Program-made: the position numbers and the translations under genes
Notes under the pieces: generated by a model
The model's database searches: none
What the model was told of the DNA's origin: nothing
The model's input: only the letters and a program-made list of their open reading frames with translations
Shown here: piece by piece, positions 8,891-23,345 of the stretch
Layout of the letters: every line of letters starts with the position of its first letter
Position numbering within the stretch: position 1 is the stretch's first letter
Source of the DNA: Prostheceraeus crozeri
Taxonomy: Eukaryota > Platyhelminthes > Polycladida > Euryleptidae
NCBI GenBank assembly: GCA_907163375.1
Contig: CAJQUW010009236.1
Span: forward strand, 1,345,085-1,409,084
DNA: 64,000 bases
Direction: 5' to 3'

Positions 8891-11800
8891 GGCCTACAAT
8901 ATAGGTCTACTGATAAATTAAGGAAGTAATCGTAAGATCATATTTTTCATTTGTTTCGTCGTCTAAATTTTCTATTTTCGGCATTTCTTAATGAATATGA
9001 AGATTTCTGCGTTATTCTCCGAGAAATGCAGTTTTCTTCGTAGAACTTTGTCTTGAATTTGTTGTAAAAAAGTTCAGCAACTTCAAGCTCGGGATGATGG
9101 CTAATATAAATTATATCGTCGGTGCAAGACTTTCTGTGAATATTCAACTCAAGCAACGAATTGATATCAACATCTAACGATTCAATATTTCTCACGATAA
9201 CAGCAATATTACAAGTGTAGAGAACTATCAATGAGGACAGCAATCATATAATTTCCCTTAACAATCCGAATCAGCTCATAATTATTTATGCTTCTTCCTT
9301 AGATTCAAATAAAAACGAAGCATTCTAATTTAATGAATTGAACAAGCATCTTGTTCGATGAAAAGTGATATTACCATTTCCTATGACCGATAGAAAAGTG
9401 CATCTGATAATGTATGTTCTATTGTAAGTCCTTTCACTAATCATGACTACTTGTCGACAAATTGCTGTTTCAAAGACGATCAATGATCATGATGTCTGGG
9501 AATCTGATTCAAGTTCAACCTCACGGTAATGGTTTCCCTTTACCTTGCATCTAACGAAGTTATCGTCATATTTATCAGTCTAATCATGAACCTGGCATAG
9601 TCAGCTGCATCAATGATGATAGAAATACACGCACTTGGGCGGTCTTGATAATGTCTGTAGGAATGGTCCATGCGACGAGAAGAATGGCAGTAATGAATAC
9701 AAGCCTTTTTGTTTGACACATCACAAGAAGCGCTGGAGAAAAAGTTACATGCCAATTCCGTACAAGGTAAAGAATTTCAAGAAAATTAGGTTTATTTTTT
9801 AAGAAAAAATAAGCAGTCAAGATACTATTTATTCACTAAGTTGATGACCGAAAATATAGAAGAAACTTGATAGGAACTTGAACTTCTTACTCCAATAGTA
9901 CGATTCTTGCTAAATACTTGGTTTAATTTGATCATCTTTGATCTATTGTTACTTCTCTTACATGTTTTAATCACTTTGATAAAGTATTTGACAATTAATA
10001 TTCCGCTTTTCTGCAAAAAGCTACAACAATTAAATGCACATGTCATACTATCATTGTCACAAATATTTTTATCAAGACAAATGTGCTATTACATTATCAA
10101 CAAAATATATGGGGATGAGGATATCAATCTCATGCCGAAGGCTGGTAGTTTATCCTCAAATATGCTGCATGTATTTGTCCAAATGATAGGTGGGACATCA
10201 CCATTTACGAAAGGAAGATTATTTGTAGCGAAATAAGGTAAAGGTAAGCAGCGTAATTAAGAACGTAGTATTGCGCAAATCAAAGAAAACGTCTATTTTT
10301 TTCACATGGCCTACTGACCACAGCTGATCACTTGTGAAAGCGAAATACATGCCAGAATAATCTATGGAACATGAGGTTTTACATGGTGTATCGTTTATGA
10401 AAATTGAACGAAGACTTCAACACGAAAATTTCATTTTAAAATGGGCTATGTTTTCTGTGCAATTACTTTTGAAACTGTCTGTATATGTTCCATCACAAAT
10501 TATTTATTTCAAATGCTGCTGTATCGTTCTGCTCCACGTAGAGGTAGCCCACATAGGCAATACCTAGTTCGCATAGAAAGCTCACTCAGCGGAAAGTAAG
10601 TATGCAAGTAAGTAAGTAGCGCTTATTCAATGGAAAGAAAGCCGAATACACACGGTTGCAAATGCAAAAATAAGAACCTTTCAGATACGATGAAACGAAG
10701 ATAATTAAATAAGTAATTTGATTGAAAGTCATCGAAATAATTTCAATCTAAACAATCAAATTAATTACAACTGCATCTCTCATTTGTACAAAACACAAGA
10801 CCAAGAAAGAAAATAGTGCAGATACCTAGTTGTTCTCAAAGGAGAATGCGAAAGTGTTGACTTATAGGTAGTCTCTCAGGAGGAAACCGGTCATTGGGTC
10901 ACTTTTTGACCTCTCACACAAAAATTCAACAGCTCGATGCTGAAATTATGAAATTGATGGAAAATTATATCACACACAATCGCTACCACAAATTATTTTG
11001 TGAGCCCCAACTTTATTGAAAATGTTTCTTGGCAAAAGGCTAACATGAGATTAACATGATAAGAGTTCTCGCTAAAGCGGATTAGTCGATTGTTCCTCAC
11101 ATCCAACCTCCATCGATGACTTTGGTCGCTATACTTTATTAATTCTTTGCCAAAAATATAGCCTTTTGATGGTTCTATGAAGTGGGTTAACCCTGTCCCT
11201 GCGTACACCTACGCGTACAGTAGACATACTTATAAGTCTAAATATTCATCCGCAAAATTCAAAATAATTAATGTACATCCGCAAATTCAACTAACACAGC
11301 CTAATATATTTTTAGAACATGAACTATTAGTAGTATCAATGTAGCTCACTACCTTTGAGGTATGACATATATGTAACCAGCACGCGTGTGTGATAAGATT
11401 TATTCATTACCAGTTTACTATTTTATGATTATTGAATGACTCGAACACAATATGCATATCTCAGAGCCTAAGTCCACATTTTTCAAAATTGAATTTAGGC
11501 TTAGTTTGTAGACTTATCATGAATTTTGCCAGACAACGCAGCTCAGGTAGTGCCCTTATTACGCATAATCTTTGAAATCGTCGCATCTAATTAAATTTGT
11601 ATGCCTGTTTCTCTTAGAATATTTGTAGTTCATCATTGAATAATAGCAGTATTCAAAATCATGAATCGATGTTTAATTATGTACATCGTGGCATTGAATT
11701 ATATCCACAGTAGTGGCAACAAATCTTTTACCAAAATGATGTTTAAATCACAGTGGAAAACGATCATCAGAATACTGACAGATAAATGAAGGTGAGAACA

Positions 11801-13059
11801 ATGCGGCAAAATCATATGTAAATCAATATATCATTCTCGGAATAAGTCGAATTTCAGAAGAATTTGCGTTTGTGCAGATGCGAAACATTCTCACCATGTT
11901 TCCTCGTTCGTAATATTACTGTAGACTCAACAACTCGTCTACTTGACAAATATGAAACTATTTACAGCATCAAATGTCCAACTTATGTTTTATCTCCAGA
12001 CATACATTCGACAAACGTAATTTCAAGCTCTGGAAAAAGATTTTAGCTCAGATACCATTGGTGCTTTGTAAGCGTAAGATGGTCGGATAAGATGCATTGA
12101 TCGTGGAGTGGGAGGTGTATTTGGCAACAATTGACCCGGCATTATACCCAGACTGTAATATCTATCATGAACAGTGTATGGCGATGTTGAACACTTATGT
12201 ATTTTCTGCATGGATTATGTTCCACGAATTACATGTTCCAGCGCTATTTCTCAGTTTCCTTTAAATGCAGCTTAATCACATCCTAGAATATCTGCATTAT
12301 AAACTGCATGTAATCCGGGAAAATCCACATGAGTTTACTTGCGCAGGATAATTTCTAACGAGTGTTATGCGTTTATAACATATTTATGAAATTCATTCCA
12401 TCTATTATTCCAAAGTCGGAGTCATTCTGTACCTTTTAGAGTATTGTAGAGATGTCCGTTGTCAATGGCCATAAGCGTTGACCCGATGATCCATCATCAA
12501 CACGAAATGGCAGAATCCGAATTCGGGTGTCGAGTTAGGTTCGGATATCGATCTTCGTAGCCAATGACCCTGCAGTTGTTGAACACACTCAATATATCAG
12601 CAGCAGCAGCAGCAGGTGACCCCCACTGCACTGATAACGCCGGCTGCTTCAATTATATTATCAACTGATCTGTTATTAATTGATTTCTAACAAACAGAAG
12701 CCTCGGAAGCCTGTCAATAAGCTTAGAGCACTAGTTTCAAAAAGGCCATTGATTTCATAAAACGCAAACTGTAGCAAACTACTGCATATTTCAATTTTTA
12801 GACAAGTCATCAATTTATAAAGCCGAGGAAGCTATCATTTTTTTAGTGTAATTGGGAATGTTATATTGGTAATGGGCAAGCATCGGAGAATAGTGAAGCG
12901 CACGCAGTACTGTGTATTACCTCAAGAGACTCCGCTACTTTGTACCATCTCCCAAGAATGTAATATGAAACAGCTGAGATCCACGGTATAAGCCGTCTCA
13001 ATCGTATTATTTATTTCGCAGCATTTGACATCAGTAGCAAGCATAGCAACAAAAATAAT
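8891..13059. other. Long non-coding stretch, nothing recognised
   Basis: Over 4 kb of AT-rich DNA. Small ORFs (for example 8947-9243 and 9907-10236) show no domain. A short (CAG)5 run lies at ~12600-12617. TAGGTAGTCTCTCAG near 10867 resembles a piece of the Tc1 3' region (reverse complement of ~3066-3084) and may be a related remnant. Confidence 0.5.
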
Positions 13060-13935
13060 TCAAAGAATGGGATGTAGATTTTATTGGATAAAAATAATCA
13101 CGACTGATGAAAGAAGTTTGATAAGGGAGTTACAACCGAAAGTTATATTTAGCTACAATTTCAAGTGAATATTATAATAGGTATACATGATGCTGGCAAA
13201 ATAAGCAATAACTAACAAGACCAAATCTGTAAAAATTATGGGATGAGCAGTTGGCAGTTGATAAAAAGTCACATTCAAAAGTTGTAAAAATACGTTTAAC
13301 TCATTTCGTTAGAGAAAAATGGACTTCCACGGCGTAAGATAGTCATTCTGGTTTGAGCTATTTAGATTTGTGCCGGTTTGAAAACAATATGAAAACATAT
13401 CTAAACTTTGATTTTGACTGCAACGATGTCATAAAAAGATCTGCAAAAAATCATAAATTAGATGTCGCTGCAGGGAGTTGTAATAATAGACCGAAGTATG
13501 AAGAGCCTCTTTGTGAGCTATGTAATGATTCAAAAGTAGAAACTTTGTATCACTTTATGATTGAATGTTCCGTGGATAATAAAATACGAGAAGAAATGGC
13601 ACCGGTGTTATGCTATTGCGACAACATAACTGAGTTTCATGAATTAATGAGTAATCTGATTCCAAAAAATATAAAAGCCATCGCTAAGTTTCTTCAGAAA
13701 GCAAACAACATGCGCTTGATCTCCAAAGAAAATAGCTTATTGACATCCAAAAAAGGGATCAATAGTTCATTCACCTCTCCTTCCTTAATTGAAATTGCTT
13801 CTTTTTTATTGACCGCACGCACTCCTCTTCTACCTTTTTTATGAATGTGTGTCAGTCTGTTCAATATGTTGCAATTGAATGTTCACCAAATGTTTTCCAA
13901 AAGTTTTGGAAATAAACATTTATTGACTTATTGTG
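13060..13935 (+). mobile_element. 3' fragment of a jockey/I-like LINE
   Basis: The frame 13353-13844 encodes a zinc-knuckle tail typical of the C-terminus of several non-LTR retrotransposon ORF2 proteins: CELCNDSKVETLYHFMIEC (C-x2-C-...-H-x4-C). In front of it, in another frame, VVKIRLTHFVREKW (~13280-13325) looks like the preceding 'LAKLRLG' block. AATAAA near 13908 closes the 3' UTR. The 5' limit is a guess; the copy is truncated and frameshifted. No poly-A or microsatellite tail remains. Confidence 0.6.
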
Positions 13936-16900
13936 TTTATGCACTATGAGACTGACTGCCAAATCACTTTGCAAATTAGTTTCTAATAATTGTATAATTA
14001 TAATTGTATTTATAATGACTGTTAAAATACACAGACAGCGATATAGCAATTCACCAAGCGTGAATCTAGAAATACGACCTTCTACATCTCAACAGATCAG
14101 GTTAATGTACGTCTGTATACGTCTACTAATGTCAAAATTTGGCTGCCTATCTGTACCCCCTATGACAAAAGTCTCGTCTCGCCCATAGTAAATATCTACA
14201 TGTTTCAAGTCCGGCCTAAAGTCGAATGCAGAACATTTGGACGCAAGTCGAGCACTACCACAAGTTCTCTACACCCGTGCTTTCGTTATTCATGATCACG
14301 AAGCTGATGTGAAAATCTACATCCTTACTTATAAAAATATCAACTTCCTGAACAGATCATAAGTGAGATAATTAATGATATTCAAATTTCATAAATGTAT
14401 ATTTACTTCGCACCATCGTTGTGTTCATTAATTAGTGCACTATTTAACAAAAATTAAACAGTTCAATACAATCTGGGTAATTCAAGACATAAAGCCTGTC
14501 ACTAGTGCTGCTCATTTTTTTGATTGACACGATTAATCACACACGACAATTGCTTCTTGGTCTCAGCATATGTTGTTTGCATACTCCACAATGACCCTTT
14601 TCACGATGTGATTAATTACATGAGCCTTTTAATAGATTTCAATATCCCATTTGAAGGAAAGAAATTGATCTCCTTCACGCACTTCTCCTGCAACAATACA
14701 CCTATACAATCGCATTTCATGATAATCTTATTCCCAAATTGTAGAAACAGAAATGAAATCCGTTCTTGGCCTGAACAAACTCTTGTTCTTTTCATGAATA
14801 TTATAAAATCAAGTGGCAAATTCCTTATTTGCTATTAATCCAAAGTGTGTGAACATCTCTGAAACCTATGCAGCATGGGATCTGGTTTGAACAGCATAGT
14901 GTATGGGTTAAGGCTGACTTTAAAAATGTCACATTTTATTGTGCGTAATTTAGTTATGATGCAATGTGAAAACATGAAGGCAACAATGTATAGCGTAATG
15001 ATGATATCTATATTGCAACACCATGCAAGCCTCATCTTTTGCACACTATAAATGACGAGGATCCGAACAGCCGCATGCAGTTCTGTAAGATTTTTTAGCT
15101 GTTGCAAAAGATCAACCGGATGCTGTACATTATTTTTTATGGCAGATAAAACCATTCTCAAAATTAATGGTTATGTCAATCGCCACTACTCTATTTACTG
15201 GAGCGATGAAACCCATTCGAGATCCTGCAAAAGGACATCAGTGTTTCGGGAATCCTTGTTTGGTCATTTGAGCTTGCCGGACAGTTTTCGCGGATGGTTC
15301 TCTCGCTATGTAAATAGAAGATTAAACATTGAGTTGGATACTTTGTTAAAAAATTGGAACAAACCTAAATAATTGTGATTTCATCGAACAGTAGTGATTC
15401 GTATTTGAAATTACCTCAAGAGAAGGTCTGACTGATCGTTTTCCGAAGACGTTCATCAGCTTCATTTATGACAAGATGGCTGTGACTAACTGTAGTGTTA
15501 TTTAGCTTTCTTTTTTGAAGAGTGACATTCATTCAATTTGGGATGTGATCATATCAAACGTTTTGTAGATCGAATATATTGCACTACAAATAAATGTAAT
15601 ATGTAGAAATATGATAATATAAATGTAGTAAGTGCCAAAACTTTAGGAACCTGACCTTACATCAACCCGGTGACTGCAATACAATATTTTAGCTCATTAA
15701 TATGCATGTCATGGGCAGATATGAATTTATACGTGCTTGTAGGGTTTTGTACACTACAAATGCCACGAAGTGCGTAGAGCATATGAACATATAAAGTCTA
15801 CTTGTGCATGCAATACACTGCATAACATGTCATGTCATGGCAAAAGATCTGTGACGTAACTCTTCTGGCTGTCAATATTTATGACCCTCTTTAGTGTATT
15901 TGCATTTAAGACGAGCAATATTATTACAATAGAGCAAGCTCTGTTTCAAACATGTTGCTTAATTATCAGTAATGACTCACGAATCTCACCATATACGGTA
16001 TGTATTTTGTTCATTAATGGGTTATAATCAATGCCAATTTCTTAGAATTTTCAACTGAGTGTTGTCTTTTGATGGAATCAACCTCGAAAGGTTGTGTTTA
16101 TGCTTTTTTCTTTTGATAGAAATTTTACTCCGATTTCTCTCTTTTCTCGTCTTCACGCTATCTCAATTTCACGTCTTGCTCATCAATGGCAAAGTTTAGT
16201 AAAATGGACAGACATGCGACGAATATTTCACGCCGAGTGTAAGTAAGCCGATCAACGAGATGGTTCACCGAATAAAAAATCGAATCATCCTATTCTAGAT
16301 ATAACAACCATTGACACAGGAAATTATTTGATGCATTTTCAGAAGATGAAAAAGATTTGATTCTTTCATCACATTTGCGGATATTCACTTTATAACGCAG
16401 TCTGCGTAATAATATTAATTAAACAGTATGGGACATCGACACAAGGTCAATCTAATCAGGCTTGTTTAGTTATCAACAACATTTCATATTTCTTGCCATC
16501 AATGTTTCATTATTGAGTATAAGGTAAAGCGAACTCTTCTCCATGGCATCCGTGATAAAATGCATGGCTATAAACATGTGGATATCCAATACAAATGAGA
16601 AAGGTTCGATTTGATGAGAGCAAAATATTACATCAATCTGACCACTATGTGATGTCGTGAAGAATTGAATATTCCTTCTCAACCTGCACATCGAATATTA
16701 CCTATTTTATTTCATTTTATTTCATAAAGTTCAACCCTGGGATGGTATAAAATACTAATTTTGCCATCGTGTTATGATAATACTAAGCGTGTATTTGCTT
16801 CAATAGAAATCGGATACAAACGATTATGGCATGTTTACAAAAGAGGGAAATTACAAATAATGAAATTCAGCTTTGGACATAAAAATTAATCTCAAATTAA

Positions 16901-18898
16901 TCACATTTTTTAACATATGATCAGTTGTAACAGGTGAAGCCTAGTAACGAGTAACTTCACTATTATACTTTGAGCAAGCAAGAGGGAAAGAAGATTATCG
17001 CTAAAAATTATCGCTGATTATTACTCAAAAATGCGGAAAATAATTCGTATTCGTAGTTAGCAGAGTTTTTGAAGCAGACCAAGACAAACTTTGTCAATTC
17101 AGCAATAAGTGCATTTGCGAGATGCACAATTGACATATTAATCTAATTTCTGTGGACTTCCATCAAATACTATATTTAGCACACTTCTAACATCTATAAG
17201 TTAGTGCAACTGTAATAATCTTTATGCACTGCTTTCGGTAATCTCAGAGCAAAAAGAATAATTAAATAATGCGTTGCATGATCAGCTCATAGCCTCCATT
17301 TCATCCAATGTCAGGAATCTTCAACAGGCCTAGTACACATCTGTCAACATCGAGACATTTAGTTTAGCAGATTATGGTAATTTTCACAAACCGGTGAACC
17401 AACCGCTAGACTAAGGTTATGCATGTAGCCTACAGAAATAACAACCATGATGGTCAGTCAATATGCAGCAACATATACAAATTATTCATATTTTGTCTAT
17501 ATAATCGCATAATAAGCTTCTATATTTGTACGCAAAACAAGTCGTGATAAGTTGTGAATTTCAACAAATTGCAAAATGTATAAACACCTGCAAATTATAA
17601 GATAACCACTACTTATACATAATCAACATGTTTAGGGTCACTTTGAACAGCAGCGTTTTTGTTTTAAATGAACATACTTGTAGGCTTCCAACTTAACATC
17701 CATGACATTTTAACATTTATCACTTATATTGAGCGTACGATATTCGACTTTTTTGCATTTTGATGATTAACATAGTTTCTTTGGCTATGAAGTGATTAAT
17801 CGGAAATTGCAACTCATCCATGCTTGATATGACCAAAATGTATTGATTAACGTCTTCTATTAGCAAAGAACATGATTGTGCATGTGCGTGTGTATTAAAC
17901 GAAAAGTAATTATTGTCTCTTATAATCCGAATTCTGAAGAGGATTCCCGAAATTTACAAATTATGACTTATTTATGAAGCTACATAGTTGAGAAACTTTC
18001 TGAAATTATTCATGTGTTGTGTCTAGGTATTAGTTCTTTGAATTAGAATGCATCATTCAATTCCTACGATACAAATTATAAATCATTACAGAATGATCAA
18101 ATTCAAAAAAAGCGGATTTCAGCATTTGAACGCATCGTTGAATAATATAGATATTGCAATAATGGCTATTTATGTTTATGTTAACAGAAAGTAAACTAGA
18201 AGACATTGTGTATATTCCTATAAGGACCAGTTAGGAAGGTTTAAAGAGATTTAGTATTTTATTAATCTAAGCTTGATTTAGCAGCTGACTGCACAATTTT
18301 ACGCACAAGCTTTGGAATCACGTCATGCATTACACATGTATACTTTGCGGAAAATGATTTTTTTCTTTTCATCAAACATGCTCTGATGCATGCAGTTCAG
18401 CATCGGTAATGTCGGATTATTTGAATCTTATCCAGTCCATGTTGAAAGGGTTGAATTCTGACCTGATGACTTCGGTGACAATTATTTCAGTTAGTGACTC
18501 ATTTGATGCAACTTAAAAGATTATTGTTATCAATATTTCAGAAATCCTTCGATTGTTTGCGTATTAGAAAACATTTGATCGAAACATAACATTTAGGTTG
18601 CTTTAAGTGCTCGTTGGTAGTCATACAGTTTTAATCATTTCAATTGTTTCACGTTTCAATTTCAATGACATAATCCGAATACACAGTAAAGGTAAAGATC
18701 AGTTTCTGAAGATACTGCAAAGCGAAATAGACAATGTATTGACCAATCTTGCTTGGACACACATTAATGACCGACCATTATCATTAAACAGTTGCGAAAT
18801 TTATTTTGACTATTGTGCACAGAATTGAAGCTAATGCTACCGTAAACTTCTGTCATTGCCAATAATATGATGAACACCTATCAATCAATCTTTTTTGC
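13936..18898. other. Long non-coding stretch with at most one transposon scrap
   Basis: About 5 kb of AT-rich DNA. Apart from the DDE-like scrap at ~15130-15210 I see no gene, RNA or clear repeat. Confidence 0.5.
15130..15210 (+). pseudogene. Possible mariner-like transposase scrap
   Basis: Within the plus-strand frame, ILKINGYVNRHYSIYWSDET resembles the 'FHINGYVNRHNCRYWSDEN' block that follows the first catalytic Asp in mariner-type DDE transposases found widely in invertebrates. The flanking residues do not continue the similarity, so only this short piece is supportable. The match is from memory. Confidence 0.35.
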
Positions 18899-18900
18899 AG

Positions 18901-18949
18901 TAATTGGAAAGGCTTAAAGGTACCACAAAGCGTCCGACGGCACAAGAAG
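18901..18949 (+). other. Candidate short exon (possibly 5' UTR of the receptor gene)
   Basis: A 49-bp segment has a good acceptor in front (CAATCTTTTTTGCAG) and a consensus donor behind (AAGAAG then GTGAGT). One frame is open (NWKGLKVPQSVRRHKK). It lies 7.3 kb upstream of the receptor start exon, which itself begins right after an acceptor, so an upstream non-coding exon is expected somewhere. The link is inference; paired splice-like signals this good can occur by chance in long introns. Confidence 0.25.
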
Positions 18950-18951
18950 GT

Positions 18952-21900
18952 GAGTTTTGAATTTATCTTTTTTGTGTCATGTTATTAGTCTGTGCACCAG
19001 TAAGAGGTTTTGTGAGGAACGAGGACGAAAATGAGACTTCCACTGAATGATGCACAGCCTATGGCTGCTACGAATCTGCGTGTCTGCCATAATAAAAGTC
19101 TAGAGTCATAATTGTTTTGGCATGGGATGTCTTCAGGTTATCTTCTCTCGCATCATGTGTTGTTATCATGCTTCTAATATGTGATGTTTGTGGGAATATG
19201 GATAATAGCATGAAACTATAATCAGAATGTTGTGCTTAACTATAAAAATGCTTGTTAGATCTAAACGTCCCTTGCTTCTTGGACAAAGGTACATGCACAC
19301 ATAATTACATCACCTGAAAACATTCCATGCCGAAAATGATGACTGTAGGTCAAGCACTTTAGATTTAAGGAGACCACAACAAAAATCCGGTCGGGGTCGA
19401 AACGCCCTCGTGGCGGCATTGATAAGGTCAAATTTATATTATAATCAAGGTAACTTAGATGAATGAAATAAGCCTTGAAATAAAATTTTTACAGCACAAT
19501 TTTTTTAATGCAACCGCTTTAAAATTAGTGCGATCTTAATGAAATATAAAGTAACATGTTCCATGGGTTAATGGATGTTCATGGATACGTTTGGAAACGT
19601 GGTGTGGTGAGCTTCGCCAATGTAGAAATGAGAGTGTAAATGACATGTTAACTTTTAAACTTATTTTTTCCTAAAACAAATACTATTTCACTGGCGCAAA
19701 AAAAACATGTGGCAGAAAATGCTTTCTATAAATTACGTACCTCGTCTAAGACTTGGTTGAATTACAGAAACAGGTTTCAAAACAAAAGAACATTGGTGTT
19801 GAAAATTGACTCTATTTCACAGCCTGGTTAGGCTGTGAATCGCAATGTTAGTTTTCATATTGATCAATCCCAAAAGGTTAATTTTTTTCCTTAACTTTTC
19901 AATACATGCATGTATACATTGGATAACAGCGTTTTGCCTGCTAAGAGCGATGTCATCTTCAAAACAGCAATTCTCAAGTTTAATGTCGCAAATGTATTCG
20001 TAAGCTAAAGTGAAATACCAACAAGTTGTACATGTCAATGCGGGTCAAGTTTAAAATAGAAAGTCATGCAGCGGCTTAAAATGTTGTTTGTATTGATCCT
20101 TTAGACTGTCAAGCTTTGAAAGTACTTCTTCCAATAATGTTCTTCCAAAGATTAGGATGAACTTCATTTGATAAAAAAATGCAGATGTAAATAACTATTT
20201 AGCAATAACTTAAGAAATCGTACATGCATTGATTTGAGCAATTCATTTTCAATACAGATACGACGTTGAAATACAAAATATTGCCAAATTATCTTCAAAA
20301 CAGTTATTCTTTGGTTATAGGATCGCATTGTGCTGGGCTTTGATTCTCTGGTCAAGTAATGTATGTGCAATTGCTATCAAACTAGGTTAAACAAATGTTC
20401 AACAATATTACCAGCAGGGTTTCAGAGTCGTGGTCGCAGACCGGGAGTCCTATCACGTTGGCTAATTGACATGACTCCGGACCAGAGGCTGGCATCCACC
20501 CGCGTTTCAAATTCTCTGGTGAACAGTATTACTTAGCGATGTAGAATAATAATAATGTATTTGTCAAAAACCAACTTATGAAAGCTTGGCTACCACAATG
20601 TTATGATCAAGGACCCAAGCTGTGGCATATTGCCTTGCAGCAGATTGACATTGGTTTGGTTGGTATGATGAAGCATATTCATGAGTTCATTATGTTTTAG
20701 CATGAAAAGCTTAGGTCAGCAATCAATAGCTTAGTTCCTTCTACACGGGCCAATTGCTACTAGGCGTAATTATGCAGAACTATGAAGAAAGTTTGCTAAT
20801 TTAAAGACAAATTTGGTAATGAAAATGTCTAAGAGTCATCGCCGGCGATCAAAAACTGCTCTCATGTCCGCTCTGTTTTCATACTAAGTCTCCGTGTATA
20901 TAATTTCTATAACTCCAACATTAAAAAAGACATAAATTTGATAAAAATATCAGACTGATTAAGAAGCACTTCATCCTCTCATAAACATTTGTATCGGAAT
21001 AATTTCTTTAAAAGATTCGATTGCTTGTAGAAATCAAGTTTTCTTTGAACTAAAACTTTTAAGAATGCGACTAACTTTTCCGAAACTTCTCTACGGTTCC
21101 TTTCAAGGATGGAGGTGACTAGAAACAGTTGTGAAAATTGTGGAAATTCACAGTCACTAGTCCTACTCAATGCAACTGTTGTTTAAAACTCATTGATTGA
21201 GATTGTTTGCACTTGTGTCAAAGCAACGCCAAACGTGTGTACACAAAATAGCTCATTCAAAGAAAAATCAGCGGTTTTGAAGTGCTTTGTGACGTCTGTG
21301 CTATACATCATAATTATATCAAATTATGAAATGATCTGATATAAATTTTAATAATAATATTTATTCAACATTACACTCCTTTCATCTAAGGCTAAATCAT
21401 TTCATTGACTCAAAGCAATGGTAAGAAATCTCACTGCATTTTGAAAAATGAACACATTTTCATGAAAAAATGAGTGACTCACTTCTTCAACCATTGATTT
21501 TCAGAGATAGTCTGTAACTGTCAATAGTGTCATATTGCCAAAGAAAATATCAGCAATGATATTCTGTCAAAACATTTATATTCATGAAGCATTGCCTCTA
21601 TAATCGTCGCTAAATCAATTTCAGAAACACAAATACAGATTGAACGAGATTGTAGACTTGTATCATGCAAACTAAACATGAATTAGTCGTAAATTATAAT
21701 TAATTCAATTCAAAGTATTATAGAATGAGACATTTTTGCCTCTGAAATCATACCGAAAATGTGAAGCATGATGGATCATTGTACTTGCAGGATCTTCTTA
21801 TAAAGATCTTCGAATTATTTGTAGTGAATATATAATTCCACAATATAATCTGATGAAAAATTCTGCCGTGGGTTCTCTGACAATGAATTTTAGAAAATTA

Positions 21901-22432
21901 TAATTGCATTTATACTTGGTGTGGACAATTAGATCACATTTTTTCGACTAAACCGTAGGCCAGAACCAGCAGCCGGTCGCTGGCAAGTAAAATTCATGTC
22001 CATTTACTTATCAAAATATCAGGGTATGCATGATTATTGGGATATTTCCTGGTCACATTGAATCACATGGTGTTGAGAGCAATGTGAGCTCCAGGTGGCT
22101 TCTTGCATACCATATACGCACGAACATTGTGAATCAAAAACGTACTTCAAAAGTCAATGCACCAATCGTTTGGCTATTTGTAGCCAAAAAATACACGCCA
22201 TTACAGACCATTTGACTAAATTCCGACCATATTCCGACATTTCTATTTGAAGTGGGGTTCTATCCGAGTAAATATCCTACAGTGCACAATTTTACGAGAC
22301 ATCGGCGAGATGATTTAAAGAGGCTCACTCAGACGTATAAATTGGCCTGAATCCTCAGGCCTGGCCCAGATCCCCTGCATCTGAAATATTGGGATACTGG
22401 CGTGACCCGGTAAGTTCATTTAGGGCCAGTCG
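18952..22432. other. Long non-coding stretch, nothing firm
   Basis: Mostly AT-rich. A GC-richer island at ~20405-20520 with weak tRNA-like A- and B-box resemblance, and a GC-rich patch with a GGCCTGAATCCTCAGGCC hairpin near 22343-22365, are the only notable spots. Confidence 0.5.
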
Positions 22433-23326
22433 GTCAGTAGTTAATATATCGGACATATGTAGGATGCGCTACATACCATACTTTGTGGGCAGCATACATA
22501 TACAGTGAAATCTGATAATGTTTATTAAATATGCAGACTTGATAAATTTGAGTTAGATTTTCGTAGTATGCCAAGAATAGTCCGTATTATGTAAAATTGT
22601 TAGTCGTAGGCAACCAAACGACGGAATTAGAGGGATTATTCGATTCGACTTATTTCAAATTATAAACGTAAGTGTAAGAGCATTGGCATATCCAGGTAAC
22701 CAGCATAGTATAACCAGGTCAATGCCATCGATGTATCTTTCAAGGTTCAATTTTGATACTACTAATTTCTTAAAATAACATGAGAAAAATGCCTGAAATC
22801 CATAATTTAAACTTATGTGCCTGTACTATCTTATCGTGTGATTGTTGCGTGTGTGCAGGAACCCAAACCGAATGTGTGTGTTTACATAAGCCTCAACATC
22901 AAGTGATTTGCATCATGAAAATCCCATATAATAACACTCTGATATGTTGCCATTCACATCTTCACAAGCATAAAGGAAAATAGTTCAGGCCCGAGCCCGC
23001 TATAAGTCTAGGTACAATGTACACTATTTCCTTTTTTAAATCATCCCAATCCACTACCAGCATTTTGAAATGAGAAATTATATTGATGAGCGTATAAAGT
23101 AGATACAGAAACAGAAAATGTTGAACTCAGTCCCACTCTGACTTGTTTGATTAGCGGCATCCATGTAGAAAATGCATGGAAAATGCGTATTTGATAAATG
23201 CGAAAATGAAAATTTATCAAGTCTGCATATTTAATAAACATTATCAGATTTCACTGTATATGTATGCTGCCCACAAAGTATGGTATGTAGCGCATCCTAC
23301 ATATGTCCGATATATTAACTACTGAC
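22433..23326. repeat. Perfect 117-bp inverted repeat around a 660-bp spacer
   Basis: 22433-22549 (GTCAGTAGTTAATATATCGG...) and 23210-23326 are exact reverse complements over all 117 positions I compared. The similarity ends abruptly on both sides. No target duplication is visible outside, and the spacer contains no recognisable gene (the largest ORF is 67 codons with several Cys). It may be a long-TIR/foldback element or a recent inverted duplication. The absence of mismatches points to recent origin or gene conversion. Confidence 0.85.
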
Positions 23327-23345
23327 AGAAAATGTGTCATATGTA

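Noticed and set aside
20405-20520. Possible tRNA or tRNA-derived SINE (TTGGCTAATTGACATG, GCGTTTCAAATTC).
   Set aside because: The boxes are weak, no cloverleaf closes and no second copy was seen.
22433-22449. piggyBac ends at the perfect inverted repeat, because TTAA occurs at 22441.
   Set aside because: The inverted identity continues 8 bp outside TTAA, so TTAA is not the boundary.
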